A stretch of 64,000 bases of DNA, from NCBI RefSeq assembly GCF_050624435.1, contig NC_134546.1:12051001-12115000 (forward strand), written 5' to 3'. This DNA is from Tenrec ecaudatus. Lineage: Eukaryota; Chordata; Mammalia; Afrosoricida; Tenrecidae. The translations under genes and the position numbers were made by a program. Positions 12,497-23,947 of the stretch are shown in pieces (the stretch's first letter is position 1; every line of letters starts with the position of its first letter). Below the pieces are notes generated by a model. The model made no database searches. It saw only the letters and a program-made list of their open reading frames with translations, and had not been told where the DNA came from.

Positions 12497-12509
12497 TGAT
12501 TTAAAAAAA

Positions 12510-12945
12510 TTGAGCTCGGTGCAGAGTGGCTCGGCCAGCTCAGGTTTCCAACCATCACCCAAGCGCTTTTCCTTGAGACAGCACCCTTAGGTTGACATGC
12601 AGCGGAAGCCCATCATGTGTACTTCCAGCTTTGCCACACAGCACGCTACAAAGATAGGTGTGAAGGCTCTTTGCTACTTCATTAAGGAAGTTCTTCAGTG
12701 AAATGGCCACTGCTCGTTATTGTACCAGCCTCGCTGTGGTGTGCTGTGCTGGCTTCCTTTGTGCGAAGGCGTCTGTTATGTTAGCTCTCCTTCACTTTGT
12801 AACATCAGTGAAAAAGACAAATGACCTCTTGGTATCATTTTGAGGATAGTTTTTGTCTTTTGGACCTTTTTAGGTCCACAGGGGTCCACGACTATCCACT
12901 GAGAAGGTCTGTTGGACAGACATCATCCTGTCACCCCCACTATCA
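12510..12945. other. No gene recognised
   Basis: Sequence 3' of the L1 A-tail. I cannot assign a repeat or exon. Confidence 0.35.
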
Positions 12946-13060
12946 AGGACAGGGAGACTTTAATCTTCATTCCTGGAAGGTATTTTTGCTGAATGTGGAA
13001 TTGTATGTTGACAGCTCTTCTGTTCGTCTTCTTTTTTTAAAAGCACTTAAATGACATTAT
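12946..13060 (-). mobile_element. Possible old L1 fragment
   Basis: The phrases 'ggtatttttgctgaatgtgg' and 'tatgttgacagctcttctgt' followed by 'agcacttaaa' resemble the reverse of an older L1 ORF2 to 3' region. Weak evidence. Confidence 0.35.
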
Positions 13061-13063
13061 TCT

Positions 13064-13990
13064 TTGGACTTATTTATTTTATTAGTTGGGCTTAATACAT
13101 ACATCAAATTGTGCCATAGTTCAATCATGGCCAGCAGAATAGTACATTTGCTACCACAGTTTCCAAATATTCTTTTTCTATATGGACCCCTGACTATCAT
13201 CACCCCGCCACCTCCTCTGTGTTCCCCTCCCCACTGAACCCTTATTCCACTTGCAGACTCTATTTGTTCATCAGTCCTGGTTTTCCTACCCCTGAAATAA
13301 AAAAAATATCAAAACAAAACATATAATGCGACTTTAAGAAGGTGACCCAATGACACAACCCTCCTGAGATACCCCTAATAAGTCCACTTAAAAACCAAAC
13401 CAAGCAAGACAGCCCCCAAATACATATGTTTTTGGAAGCCAGATCAGGTCCAGCATGCATCCTAGGGGCGATCTGCTGACAACTTTTAACTGCTCAAGTC
13501 AGGCTTCTGCCTTTGACCTCTCTACTCAACTCACCGATGCACTCTGTTTAGTGGTCACTCTCCTCCTAGCCCTTAATTATGGATAGAGGGAGATTACTGG
13601 GAGTTTCTTTCCTGTATCGTTCCACCAGTGAATCTTGGACTCTCACTGCCATCCCATAGCCTTCTGCAAACCCTATTCTCAGACTTTAGGCTCTGATACT
13701 AATCCTCCTGTGATTTTGATGTGCAGTCCTTTGGTGACTGATGATGGTGTGCTTCTTCCATGTGGTCTTAGTTGACATCTCTTTTAGAGGGCTGTTTGTT
13801 TGCAGACAAGCCTTTAAGACCCCAAACACTATTTTATCTAATAGCCAGGTGTCATCTAATTTCTTCACCACATTTTGCTGTAGCACCCGTCTTCTCCATG
13901 TTCCCTTCCTGGAGGCAAATATCAAGCAGTTGGAGTTGGGATTTAGGGTGAGCCCCCAAACCATTCCTGGATCTATGTTTGTTTGCTTGA
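13064..13990 (-). mobile_element. Older L1-lineage 3' UTR, antisense
   Basis: The 3' end at 13064-13170 matches the end at 4860-4975. Further in, 'gtgtgcttcttccatgtggt' to 'aagcctttaagaccccaaac' and 'ttcttcaccacatttt' match the 3' UTR of the young L1 (compare 2758-2890). This shows two subfamilies with a shared UTR core but different ends. No coding part is retained. Confidence 0.7.
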
Positions 13991-14207
13991 TTGCTTCCTT
14001 GTTTATTTATTTGTTTGTTTTGGCCGTTCAATTTATTCCCATTTGGGAATTAACCCCAAGGTCAAGCCATTGCATCGCTCAATCTTGTCAAGCAGAATTG
14101 TACCATGGATTTCTGACACCCACTGTTTCTCATGATCAATCTACAGTAATCTGTTGTCTTAGATCATCTTTTGTTTCTATCTTTGATTTTTCCAGCAGTT
14201 TTTTTTC

Positions 14208-14360
14208 CTGCTGCGAACCGCATGGTCAGCAGTTCAAAATCACCAGGAGTTCCACAGGGGACAGACTTGGCTTTCTACTCCTGTAAACAGTTAGAGTCTC
14301 AGAAAGTCCCAGTGGGCCGCTCTGAGTCAGCATCGACATGATGGCATTGAGTTATTGAGC
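14208..14360 (+). mobile_element. AfroSINE-like element, head lost
   Basis: Starts at 'tggtcagcagttcaaaatca' (box-B region) and runs to 'gcatcgacatgatggcattg'. The first 40 or so bases of the head are missing. Confidence 0.8.
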
Positions 14361-15170
14361 TAATTGTGTTTAGGGATCACTGAGCTTCTTGAATCTATAA
14401 ATGTATGTGTTTTGTCAAATTTGGAATATCTTCAGCTTTTATTTACTGAAAATGTTTTCCACCCACCTGAGCCAAGGTTTTTGATCCTCTCTGGGATTAT
14501 ATTGTAGTGGGAGTTAGGCTATTTGATATTGACTCACAAATCCCTGAGCTATTTTCCCCCCAGCATTTTTTCACCTCTGTTTTTCAGACTGGTAAACACA
14601 AGATTGGTCGTTCAAACCTACTAGCTGCTTCGTGGGAGACATATGAATCTATTTGGTTTTGTGAAGAGTGACAGCCTTGGAACCCAAGAACCACCTCTAC
14701 TTTATCCTTCAGGGTTACTGTGAATTGGAACTGACTTTATGGCAGTGGATTTGGTTTTGGTTTTACAGACAGAATAATTTTCATTGATATATCTTAAAGT
14801 TTACTGACTCTTAGCATATCATCTCTTTCTGCTATTAAGACTTTTGAACCCTAGCTATAATATATATAAAGTTCTAAATTTTTCATTTTTATGTGCAAGT
14901 TTCTATTTCTCTGTTGAGAAATTCCATGTTTTAGTTTATTTTGATATCCTTACTCTGTGGAATATGAGTACAGTAGCTGTTTTAAAGTCTGGTCCCATCA
15001 ACACCTGTGTCATCTTGGTGCTGACATCTGTTGATTGTCTTTTCCCTAGAGAATTTTTCTTTTTGCACTTTTTTATGAATGTTGAGAAATTTCACATCAT
15101 ATCTTGGCCAATTGGAAAATTGTGCTGCATTCAGGATAAAATCTGACATGTCCTTTGACGCGGACAATTT
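14361..15170 (-). mobile_element. Old L1 (L1M type), antisense
   Basis: 'tcactgagcttcttgaatct' with 'atttggaatatcttcagctt', and further on 'agctgttttaaagtctggtc' with 'catcttggtgctgacatctg', are typical reverse-strand phrases of old mammalian L1 3' regions. The copy is interrupted by a SINE at about 14600-14770 and is strongly diverged. Confidence 0.65.
14600..14770 (+). mobile_element. AfroSINE-like element inside old L1
   Basis: The segment 'gtgacagccttggaacccaa' to 'gttactgtgaattggaactg', then 'tggatttggttttggtttta', is the 3' half and tail of the SINE; the head is degraded. Confidence 0.7.
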
Positions 15171-16070
15171 TGTACTGTAAGTCTCACTTTGACTTTACCT
15201 CGTCCTTCTCCTAACTCCGCTCGTGTGGGCCTACAGGTCAGTCTCAGTATGAGGCTTAGGGTCTTCACACATGTCGACCTTCTTCCTGAAACCGGAACTT
15301 CATTCACATTTCATTCTGTGGGCACTGCACAAGTGCTGAGAGGGCCAACCGCCCCACTGGCGTCACAGGTATGTGGGCTGATGACAAAGACTCAGCAGTG
15401 AACCGGCTTAAAGAAGAGGAGACTGTTTCTCATCAGCAAGGAGGCACCATTCCTGCTAGCATGAGGTCAGCCTTGGTTGCTCATACCTAGACTTAGAGAA
15501 TCTCCCCCCAGTCTTTCTTCTGTCACTGTCCCCAGACTTCTCAGCTTCCAGGAGCTGCTCTTCCCAGTTCTTTTGGCCAGAATGTTGGGTTTCTCTGAGT
15601 CCACTCACCCTCCCCATTCTCTCATGCAGTTCGGCATCAAGGAAGCTGTCCTCAGGTCAAAGTAGTGAGAAAGGGGAATGGAACCTAGTAGGGACTTTTC
15701 TCACACCTTTTAGATCCCAGAGAGATAGATATTCTTGGTATCTGGGCAGTGGTGCGGATAGAGCTTACAACTGGGGTTGTCCTTAGGTTAGGCCTAAGAG
15801 GGAAATTAAAAAAAAGGTGATTTAATGGAGGTCTCTTTCTCAATTGTCCTGGCAGAAAATGGAGATTTCTCTCAGAGTAATACCATTTTTGCCTACTGGG
15901 TAATTCCATGTTTGGGACCCTTTGAATCAATGCCTGAAGCAAAAATGAGGGGGAAACTAACCCAAGAAACTCCTTGTTTTACTAGGTGCTCTTCAAGCGT
16001 TGACTTCCATTTCTGAGCATCCTGCTCTTGTCTCTTTCCCAGTCTTCAGTAAGTTGTGTTTGGTATTATT
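15171..16070. other. No gene recognised
   Basis: Mixed-composition sequence without a supported exon or repeat. Confidence 0.35.
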
Positions 16071-16072
16071 TC

Positions 16073-16135
16073 GACACCCACGGGAGGGTCACTATGAGTC
16101 AGCTTTGACTCGATGGCAGTGAGTTTGCTTGGTTG
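16073..16135 (+). mobile_element. AfroSINE 3' tail fragment
   Basis: Only the last third remains: 'gggtcactatgagtcagctt', then 'tgactcgatggcagtgagtt' and a T/G-rich tail. Confidence 0.7.
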
Positions 16136-17717
16136 GTGGGGACAGCAGCTCAGAGAGGAACCATCAAAGCCTCTCAGACTGACTTTGCTGGTAGCTCTGC
16201 CACTGGGTCTTCCCCAAGGAGAAGAAAGTTTCTAGGTCAGGGAGGAAGAAACAGGTATGGACGCCCCGCCTCCCTTTATTATACCCAGGCTGCATTTGTG
16301 CCCAAGTCACAGGCCCCGGCAGATGGCGACTGTCCGAGACACCTGCTTTCCAGCTGTTTGCACTCCCTATGGAGGCCAGCGTGGATGCGTGTGGTCATAA
16401 AAACGCCTCCGACCCTGTTTAGGATGCTCCTGAGAACCCAAGTAGAATGCTTGTTTAAACAAGTGCAGTGCCCAGGGATATTTCTATAGATGTCATATTT
16501 TGCCCAGCTGGCACATGATTCATCTTGTAGTTGACAAAGTGGATCGGTATGGACCTGATATGATGCCACGCACAGGCCTCCCTGGGCGCCTTTCCATCTG
16601 GAGTGAAATACACAGGATCAGGGTTCTGTATCTTCAAAACGAGAAGTCTCTTGTATTTTGCATGATGTCATCTTCTGTTTTGGGAAGAAGGGTCCAAGAT
16701 TAAGATTTGCCCCCCCCCTTTTAAGTCTGGCTCCTGATTCAATTATCTTGTTGAAATAATCCTTTAGTAGGATTCGCTGTCATAGCTCCAACGCCGTTTC
16801 TGATTTTGCCCGTGTGGACGGCCCTGAGTCTCCTCCAAGTATTCAATTAGGATGGCTTACGAGAACAAAGTGGGGGAAATGGCATTGGCTATCATACCAA
16901 AGCCATTTGTGCTGTCAATTCATGACGTCTCTTTTCTAGAAACACATAATTATATTTGGAATTCATGATAACATTCCCCAGGATTTCAAAACCCAGACCA
17001 CAAACAGATAAAAATATCAGAAGAAAATGCTTTTGATGTGTCAGAATTCATTTATTTTCCAACTTGTAATGCTTTGTCTTACAGTAGATAAATGAGCACT
17101 TATCGAAACATAAGGTTATTATTCAAATATTCCATTCTGAACATTTGTCCAAATTCAATTTAATATGCCCTATTAATAGGAAGAATGCTGAGACAGGATA
17201 CCAAGGAGACTTCAGGAAGTAATTGAAACAAAACAAACCCCCCAAATCAACAAGATTACATTAGGGTTTGTTCCCCAATATTAAAACAAACAAACAAACG
17301 AACAAACTTCAGTTATAATAAAATTAATATGTGAAAACCTCGTACATAGAAAACAATACAGTCCAGTGCTTAATAATAGAGTCCAAATCTCCTCTGCAAG
17401 ACATTTAAGAACCTACCTTTTCATGGCGAAGACTCTTATTTCATTGACTTTCCCATGGAAACAATGTAACAGCTGCCCCGTATATAATTATTTTAGGATT
17501 CTCTTTAAAATATTTAGCGTTTTTCTTTGCTCTCTGTATGACTACAGAGAAGGCGATTTAACACACGGCCTTTTAACATATAGCACTTACGATGGGATCA
17601 TTACGCTGTGCCTGGTTGAATCAGTCATTGTTGGGTTTTAGGGCTACTTCCATGTTTCTTATATTCCCAGCTAAGCTGGAAGCACTGTGTCTCTTCTGTG
17701 TTTGATAGATCTTTATA
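16136..17717. other. No gene recognised; AT-rich right half
   Basis: The left third is fairly GC-rich, and from about 16740 it turns AT-rich. A short (AAAC)n run lies at 17285-17303. I see no exon pattern. This is one of the longer stretches with no repeat I can name. Confidence 0.35.
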
Positions 17718-17925
17718 GAGAGTCCCAGTGGTGCAGTGGTTAAGTGCTCAACTGCTAACAGCAAGGTCAGTGGCTTGAACCACCAGCTGTCCCTTGGGAG
17801 GAAACGAAGGCAGCATAGCATGCGCCCACAAGGATGACAGCCTGCGGAACGGCATTCTTCTCTGTCCTACTGGGATGCTTTCCGTCGGGATCCACTCGAT
17901 GGCAATGGGGTTGGGTTTTGTTGGA
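17718..17925 (+). mobile_element. AfroSINE-like element, full length
   Basis: Complete order: 'agtcccagtggtgcagtggt' head, a degenerate box-B stretch, 'ctctgtcctactgggatgct' and 'tccactcgatggcaatgggg' with a T/G tail. Some internal divergence near 17800-17850. Confidence 0.85.
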
Positions 17926-18490
17926 CGTCTTTATGAGGTTCCTGGGTGGAGCAAGCACGTTGTGCATGGACTATTTCTCTAATAGCCCCCTCGGATTTAC
18001 TGCGGGAGAAAGGCCTGGCGACCCCTTCCCTAAGAATGACAGCTATGTACACCCTAGGGAGCAGTCTTTTCCCTAACACACAGAGTGGCCAAGAGTCAGA
18101 AGCAACTCAACAGCCACCGATTTGGTTTTTTAAAAACATAGGACTTTGAAGTCACTGTAAAGGTCTTTTAGGCAGCATATGCGCAGTAAAGACTTGTGCT
18201 AAGAGTGCACATGAGCAGGTCCTGTGTACTACACCAGGAGAGAGCCCACAGGTGGCTTCTGGGGCAGGGTGGGGTGGGGGGCAGAGGTGTGTGTGATCAT
18301 AGGGTGATGTAACACTTGGCTCTCTTCTGGCTCACTTGTGGTTTGACTGGGTCTTAAGAGAGAATAACCATTTGGTGTTAACTGAAAGTGTGTGTCGATC
18401 TGAAAAAGAGGTTGAAAAATAGTTTCTTTCCCCCGTCCACCTCTGCCTTTCTTCTGCATCCACATTTGACCATTTAGGACACTATTCTCT
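17926..18490. other. No gene recognised
   Basis: No supported exon, RNA or repeat. A G-rich patch lies near 18265-18290. Confidence 0.35.
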
Positions 18491-18491
18491 G

Positions 18492-18670
18492 TGTTGTTGA
18501 ATTGATTCCAGCTCTTACCGACCCACTAGGATGGAGGAGATATGTCCCCCAGCGTTTCCTGGTCTGTCATTTGCATGGTTTCTCTCCTGTGGAGCCACTG
18601 GCGAGTTTGAACCATCAACCTTTGGGTTTGCAGCCCCGGTTTACCTGCTGCCTCCCCAGGGCTCCTGCAT
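18492..18670 (-). mobile_element. AfroSINE-like element, antisense
   Basis: From the tail 'ttgaattgattccagctctt' through 'ggcgagtttgaaccatcaac' to the head 'cctccccagggctcctgc'. Confidence 0.75.
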
Positions 18671-19220
18671 GTGGTGAGATGGAGGGAAGCTTGGCTTTCC
18701 TGTACGCCGGGCACCTGTCAGTCTTCCTCAGGCATTCCTCTGTTCATTCTGCCATCTCCTCTTTACTACCGGGCAGCCATCACGCCAGTCCCAGAATGGC
18801 AGTGGGGAGCAAGACAAACACACCCTGGCCCTCGGGGGACACGCGTGCCTGTCCTCTGCCCAGATCCTAAACGTAGTCCTTTGTAGAGAGAGGGCTGTAA
18901 ACTGCTTAAAATCTGGTGGTGGCAGAGGGGAGAAAACCAAAACAGAAAACACCCTGCTGTTTTAGACAAATTGGCCGTAATTGCTTTGCTCTTCACCCGG
19001 CTCACATGCATTTAACTCGTGATTTGCTGCCTTGCGCAGCCCTCGCGAGTCCGTGCCAGCGCAGGTCTGCTCCGCAGGGCATCCTTGGCGGTGCTGTTTA
19101 CAGAAGCAGATTGCTCGGCCTTTTCTTCCGTGGTACTGCCGGGTGGGTTTCATCCACCGATCTTTCAGTGACCCGCTGAGCGCCAGCCATTGGCACCAGT
19201 TGCCTTTTCCACCCGGAGGA
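18671..19220. other. No gene recognised
   Basis: GC-moderate sequence with overlapping chance frames on both strands. Confidence 0.35.
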
Positions 19221-19221
19221 G

Positions 19222-19455
19222 AACGATTGTCTAACGTTGTTCAGAACACACCCTATGGTTGTGGCTGGGTGTCGTTCTGGCTCACAGCAATGCTGTGCAC
19301 AACAGCACACAAAAACACTGTGGGGTCCTGGGTCATCCTCTCAGGATGGAGGCCATTGTGCAGTCACTGTGCCCAGCCATCTTGTCCAGGGCCTTCCTCT
19401 TTAGAGCTGCCCCCTACTCCAGCAGGCATGCTGTCCTTTTCTCATTAGTACCAGG
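19222..19455 (-). mobile_element. RTE/BovB-like LINE 3' end fragment
   Basis: The order 'ctggctcacagcaatgctgt', 'gcacaacagcac', 'gccattgtgcagtcactgtg' and 'catgctgtccttttctcatt' matches the reverse of the 3' end of the RTE copy at 39185-39420 in general layout and fits my memory of the afrotherian element. It is old and short. Confidence 0.55.
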
Positions 19456-20575
19456 AAGTGTAGACAGACGACACCCCCCAAAGGTATACGACTACCAACA
19501 AGCATAAAAATTACCACTGCTAAGCATCCCATTACTGTTCTCCCTCTCTCTCCAATGGCGGTTACACTGTGTTGACGGTGCCCCGTGGAGTGGCTGCAGG
19601 AAACTGGGACACGTGACTCAATAGAAACACAAGAAAATGGGACCATCGTTTCAGAGATGAATGGACATAGCTTGGCAGCAGCCACTGATAACTCTCCTGC
19701 TGTTTTTTTTTTTGGGGTGGGTGGGTGCTGGTGGTGTGCAGGTAATGCAGATGGAGAACACAATGAAGATGAAATTTCCAGGAAATAACCCAATCAGGTG
19801 TTGCTTAATGAACTCTATGTTCATTAAAATGCAAGCCGATTCATTTGGAGCGTTGAAATCCCACCAGTGCCGCTCCACCAGGAGGGCTTTGGGAAGACGG
19901 CCTCTGTATACACTGGGTGAATCCTCCATCACCAGCTCAAATAAAAATCGATAAAACATGAGGAGGTTGGCAGGGACGCCGGACTGGCAATCGCATGTGG
20001 GGATGCCAGAAGGCGTCTTTCCTGGCAAAGGGAATTGGCATCGGGGACGGGCTCTGAGACCGGAGCCTGGAAACCACCAGCTGGTGGAGACAGGAGACAG
20101 ATTGCCCGTGTCCACCCGGGAGCTGGAGCTCGGCTGGCGTGGGGCTCAGAGGCCCACTGCCCTTCAACTGGCACACATGCACTTGTGGGCAGGGATTTGC
20201 ATTTTGTTCGTTCAGAGTTTTGCTTGCTGTCGGCCTGCAGCAAGCTCAGCAGCCTGTCTTTGGAGGACACGGAAGGGGCAGCCTCTCTGGGGGTTTATAG
20301 AAGAACCTCTCTGGAGAGGAGGCATTTGCTATTCAGTAAAGGCCAGCTTTACACCGACGAGTGGAGCCCTGGAGTTAAACTCTGCCATTAAGTCCTAATA
20401 GACTTCAACGGCATAGTGTAGACACCCGGGTCAGGTCAGCAACATTGGGGCGTTGCCCCAGTAAGTCTTAATGAAGAGACTGGGAACTTGCATTTGACAT
20501 CCTTTGACAATCATCAGTAATTAGCAGGGATTATAAAGAGATTTGCTTCTGCCCGAGGTAGTCTAAGATCGTTAT
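19456..20575. other. No gene recognised
   Basis: Open frames of up to 154 codons exist on both strands between 19585 and 20400. They overlap, have no family resemblance I know, and lack convincing splice context. Confidence 0.35.
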
Positions 20576-20577
20576 TA

Positions 20578-20655
20578 TTATGGCCTATGAAGTCTGCTCC
20601 ATCTAACAGTGACCTTATGTATGATAGAATACGACATTGTCCAGACCCTGTTTTA
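20578..20655 (-). mobile_element. SINE/RTE tail fragment
   Basis: 'tctgctccatctaacagtga' followed by 'ccttatgtatgatagaatac' resembles the antisense common tail. Short, so tentative. Confidence 0.4.
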
Positions 20656-20950
20656 TATACATCGACTCTTCATTCATAAATATAACGAATAATGTACCTA
20701 TGACTGAAGACTCACTTGACTGTTGATATACTAGCAAGCTTCCTGTCTGGTGTTTCATTACTTCTCCCCTTTGTTTAGTTGCTCTATGCTCCAGAGCAAG
20801 TTTCAGAGTCTCTTCTGGCATCTACTTTAGTCTTTTCGCTCTTACCTTCTTAAGGACCTTTTGCCTTCCCCCCACATATAGTGTCCATGACTTCTCTGGT
20901 CTTCAGTCATTAGTTTTCAAGGGGTAAAGTCTAATATATATCATCCTCAC

Positions 20951-21142
20951 TGCCATTGAATTGAGGCCCACTCATGGGGACCCTGTAGGATAGGGTAGAA
21001 CTGCCCTTGTGGGTTTCTGAGACTGTAACTCTTTATGGGAGTTGAAAGTCCGTCTTTCTCTTGCAGGCTGGGTAGGCGGTTTTAAACTGTTGACCTTGTA
21101 GTTAGGAGGCCAACTCATAACCACGATGCCACAAGGGCACTC
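20951..21142 (-). mobile_element. AfroSINE-like element, full length antisense
   Basis: Runs from 'tgccattgaattgaggccca' through 'gatagggtagaactgccctt', 'tctgagactgtaactcttta' and 'aaactgttgaccttgtagtt' to the head 'gatgccacaagggcactcc'. Confidence 0.9.
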
Positions 21143-21149
21143 CATCTAT

Positions 21150-21650
21150 CCATCTTTGTATGTATATGTATGCATCTTTCTAGCTATTGATTGATCTAAA
21201 GAAATTTTTATCAAGTGGCTCACATGGTTGTACAAGCAGGTAAGTTCAGTGTGATTCAAATCTGTGGGTCAGATAAGCTGGAAGCTTTTCTTGACTCCCA
21301 TAGCTTCCAGGGCTAATAAACCAGGAAGCAAGAAGACATACCTGGAAACAGGTGTTCCAAGATGAAGAGCAGGAGATGTGGCAGCCTGCTGATCGACACC
21401 AGAGTTAGTAGGTGACATGGAAAACCATTGACTCATTTCCGAACAGCCAGAGACTGATGAGACACATGCAGGATCCAGGGCCAGAAGAAGGCTTCCTACA
21501 GCGTCTGCTTACGTAGGAGGAGGCCCTGAGGAAACTTTCTTTTAATTGTATCATGGCTGTACCCCGAATAAGCGGGGAAGCCTTACCTGTCACAGTGCTG
21601 AGAAGCCTGGCTCAGCCAAGTTGACACAAAACCCAGCTACCATACCATCT
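21150..21650 (-). mobile_element. Old LTR-like repeat, antisense
   Basis: The phrases 'tatcaagtggctcacatggt', 'ccagggctaataaaccagga' and the end 'caagttgacacaaaacccag' followed by 'ctaccat' have the layout of an ERVL-type LTR read in reverse. No internal retroviral sequence is present. Confidence 0.45.
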
Positions 21651-21769
21651 CACCATGGGCCTGCCTTGTCCTCACCAATCTCCACATTACCAGCTATGTC
21701 CTTTCCTAGCAACTGAGCTTTCCTGAGGACAGATCCAAAGGAGGTGAGCAGAAGTCTGACCATCCTTAC

Positions 21770-21890
21770 ATCTGAAGAGCAGGTTGGCTGCGCTTCTTCT
21801 ACAACGGATGTTTGTTCTGATGGCAGCCCATGAAATACTCAGTGTTCTTTGCTAACATCACCGTCTTTTCCAAGGTATTCCAAGATACAA
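21770..21890 (-). mobile_element. RTE/BovB-like coding fragment
   Basis: 'aagagcaggttggctgcgct' and 'gatggcagcccatgaaatac' followed by 'tcagtgttctttgctaacat' align with 39543-39640 of the split RTE copy, which encodes the LWCWRR-type C-terminal region. Only about 120 bp remain. Confidence 0.65.
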
Positions 21891-21929
21891 GTGAGGTGGA
21901 CACTCTGAGGCACGTTTAAGGGTCCCTTT

Positions 21930-22500
21930 TGGTTAAATTTTATTTTATTGGGGGTTCTTACAGTTCTTATCACAATCCAGCCATTGTGTCAAATTCATCT
22001 GTACATATGTTACCATCATCTTTTTAAAAACATATTCTCTCTACTTGAGTCCTGGTATCAGCTCCTCATCCTCCCCCCCCTCCACCTTTCTTTCCCAATG
22101 TCCCCTTGATAATTTATAAATTATTATTTTTTTTCTTCATGTTTTACACTGACCACTGTCTCCCTTCACCCACTTATCTGCTGTCTGTCCTCCTGGGAGG
22201 GCCGCCATATATCGATTATTGTGATCAGTCCCCCCTTACTCCCCTCAATTCCCTTTCCCTCATAGTATGACTACTCCCCTTATTGGTCCTGAGGGGTTAT
22301 CTGTTCTGAATTCCCTGTTTTGAGCTATTATCTGTACCAACACCCATGTTCTGGTCTAGCCAGATTTGTAAGATAGAATTGGGGTCATGATAGTGGAGGG
22401 GGTGGTGGTGGGGAAGCATTAAAGAACTAGAGGAAGGTGTGTGCTTCATTGGTGCTACACTGCACCCTGACTGGCTTATCTTTTCCTTGTGGCCCTTTTA
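21930..22500 (-). mobile_element. 5'-truncated L1 3' end, antisense
   Basis: Same family as 2049-3233: T-rich start, 'attttattgggggttcttac', through 'tgtaccaacacccatgttct' to 'gactggcttatcttttcctt'. More diverged than the 38138 and 2049 copies. The TSD is not clear; both flanks contain CCCTTTT. Confidence 0.88.
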
Positions 22501-22621
22501 AACAAACATTTAATTACCTCACATATGAAGTATCAGCATTTTATTTTATATATATGTATGTTCATTTAAAACACCCAATGAGATGCTCTTCTAGGCGCTT
22601 CCTGATTTACCTGCATGGGGT

Positions 22622-22880
22622 AAGATGCCTTTGACTGCGAGTTACAGGAAGTTCAAGCCAGAGCAGCTGAAACAACATGGAGAGTTTGTTATCTCACGCA
22701 ACAAGAAGACCTGAAGTCAGATAACTTCAAGGCTGGTGCTAAAATCAGAATCTCGAAACCATCATGCGGGTCTCACCTTCTTTCTAGTTTCTTCATGGTT
22801 CTTAGTGTGCTCAATGCCTTGCCCCAGTGCCTTGATGATGGCCAAAGAGACATGACAGTGCTCAGCGGACCCTCAGAGAC
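22622..22880 (+). repeat. Possible ancient interspersed repeat
   Basis: 'tttgactgcgagttacagga' and 'gagagtttgttatctcacgc' followed by 'aacaagaag' resembles a common old mammalian repeat whose name I cannot place. Not coding. Confidence 0.3.
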
Positions 22881-23505
22881 TATGGCCACGTCTCATTGGC
22901 CAGGATGGAATCAGCATCCCCCCAACCCCCCTGTGTCAATCAGCAGGTCAGTGAACAGGATGTTGATTCTGTAGTCCTACAGACTCCTCAGGATCTCTCC
23001 TGGGCCAAGCTGGAGAGACAGGTCTCCCTGAACAAACTCTCCTGCATATCCACATCTGTAAGGCTAACCAAGAATAACCAACGGTGGCCATGGGTGCTCC
23101 TCAGAACCAGAGGCTGAGAGGAAGTTTGAGGTGTAAAAGATTTATTGGGATCCAGTCTGGTGAAGTGAAGGGGAGGAAACAGGATTGGGCTGAGGAAGAA
23201 GTCAAACTGCAATGCTAGCCTGCCACAGTGTTGGCCATTGCAGTGAGTCCTGGAGCAAGCATTTTCCCGCTAGTCCTGCAGCCACTGCGATGGTGGGGCT
23301 TTAAACGCATCAGATCACTTGTCAGGTGTCGGCTGTGCAGGAGGCAGCGCAGCCAGCTGTCGCCATGCAGCAACACAGGCCCCAGTGGTGGCCTGCACCT
23401 GCTTCCTCAACGGACATGGGAACCTGGATTTTTAAACCATGTTCAATCATGGTTTTTAATCCCCGTGCTGGTCAAATTAAACAGCCTAGTTTCTAAGCCT
23501 CAGTC
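22881..23505. other. No gene recognised
   Basis: No feature assigned. Confidence 0.35.
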
Positions 23506-23508
23506 CCG

Positions 23509-23665
23509 TGATTCTCAACCAGGGATGGCATTGTCCCTCAGGAGACAGCTGGCAGTGTCTGGTGGCATTTTTGGTCATCACAACAGGGGTGGGGCAACTA
23601 CGACCAAGTAGCAGGTAGAGGCCAGGGATGCTGATACACAGCCCATCCTTCTCAAGACAGCTGCC
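23509..23665 (+). mobile_element. MER5A-like DNA transposon relic (hAT-Charlie)
   Basis: The order 'gtgattctcaaccagggatg', 'ggcagtgtctggtggcattt', 'ttggtcatcacaacaggggt', then 'gtagaggccagggatgctga' is the classic MER5A sequence: a short non-autonomous hAT element shared by placental mammals. It is too short to code. Confidence 0.85.
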
Positions 23666-23718
23666 TCAACAACAACAACAACACGATGCAGCCCCAAGTA
23701 TCAGTAATGCTGAAGGCG

Positions 23719-23947
23719 AGATAACCTGAGGAGCCCTGGTGATGTAGCGGTTATGCATGGGAGTGCTAACCACAAGGTCAGCAATTTGAAACCACTAACT
23801 GCTCCAAGGGAGAAAGACGAGGCTTTTGACTGTCACAAAGAGCTACAGTCTCAGAAACTCACAGGGGCAGTTCTACCCTGTCCTATAGGGCCACTGTGAG
23901 TTGGAAAGGACTCAGTGGCTGTGAATTTTTTTTATTTAGATAACCTG
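23719..23947 (+). mobile_element. AfroSINE-like element with 10-bp TSD
   Basis: Full-length copy from 'gaggagccctggtgatgtag' to 'actcagtggctgtgaatttt' with a T-rich tail. AGATAACCTG flanks it at 23719-23728 and 23938-23947. It is among the best-preserved SINEs in the window. Confidence 0.93.

Larger units (their letters stand above)
5640..12509 (+). mobile_element. Long L1 LINE, 5'-truncated inside ORF1
   Basis: This sense-strand L1 of about 6.9 kb contains, in order, the end of ORF1, a full-length degraded ORF2, a 3' UTR of about 2.3 kb, and an A-tail at 12497-12509 preceded by an AATAAA-like signal (CATAAAATG). The 5' end lies within ORF1, so promoter and 5' UTR are absent. A later 149-bp antisense L1 piece interrupts it at 8729-8877. 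Several stops and frameshifts in ORF2 show the copy is dead. I found no clear TSD. The 3' UTR is the parent sequence of most other L1 pieces in the window. Confidence 0.93.

Noticed and set aside
23719-23947. tRNA gene from box-A/box-B-like sequence
   Set aside because: The tRNA-like head belongs to the SINE; the cloverleaf is not intact and the copy has a SINE tail and TSD.
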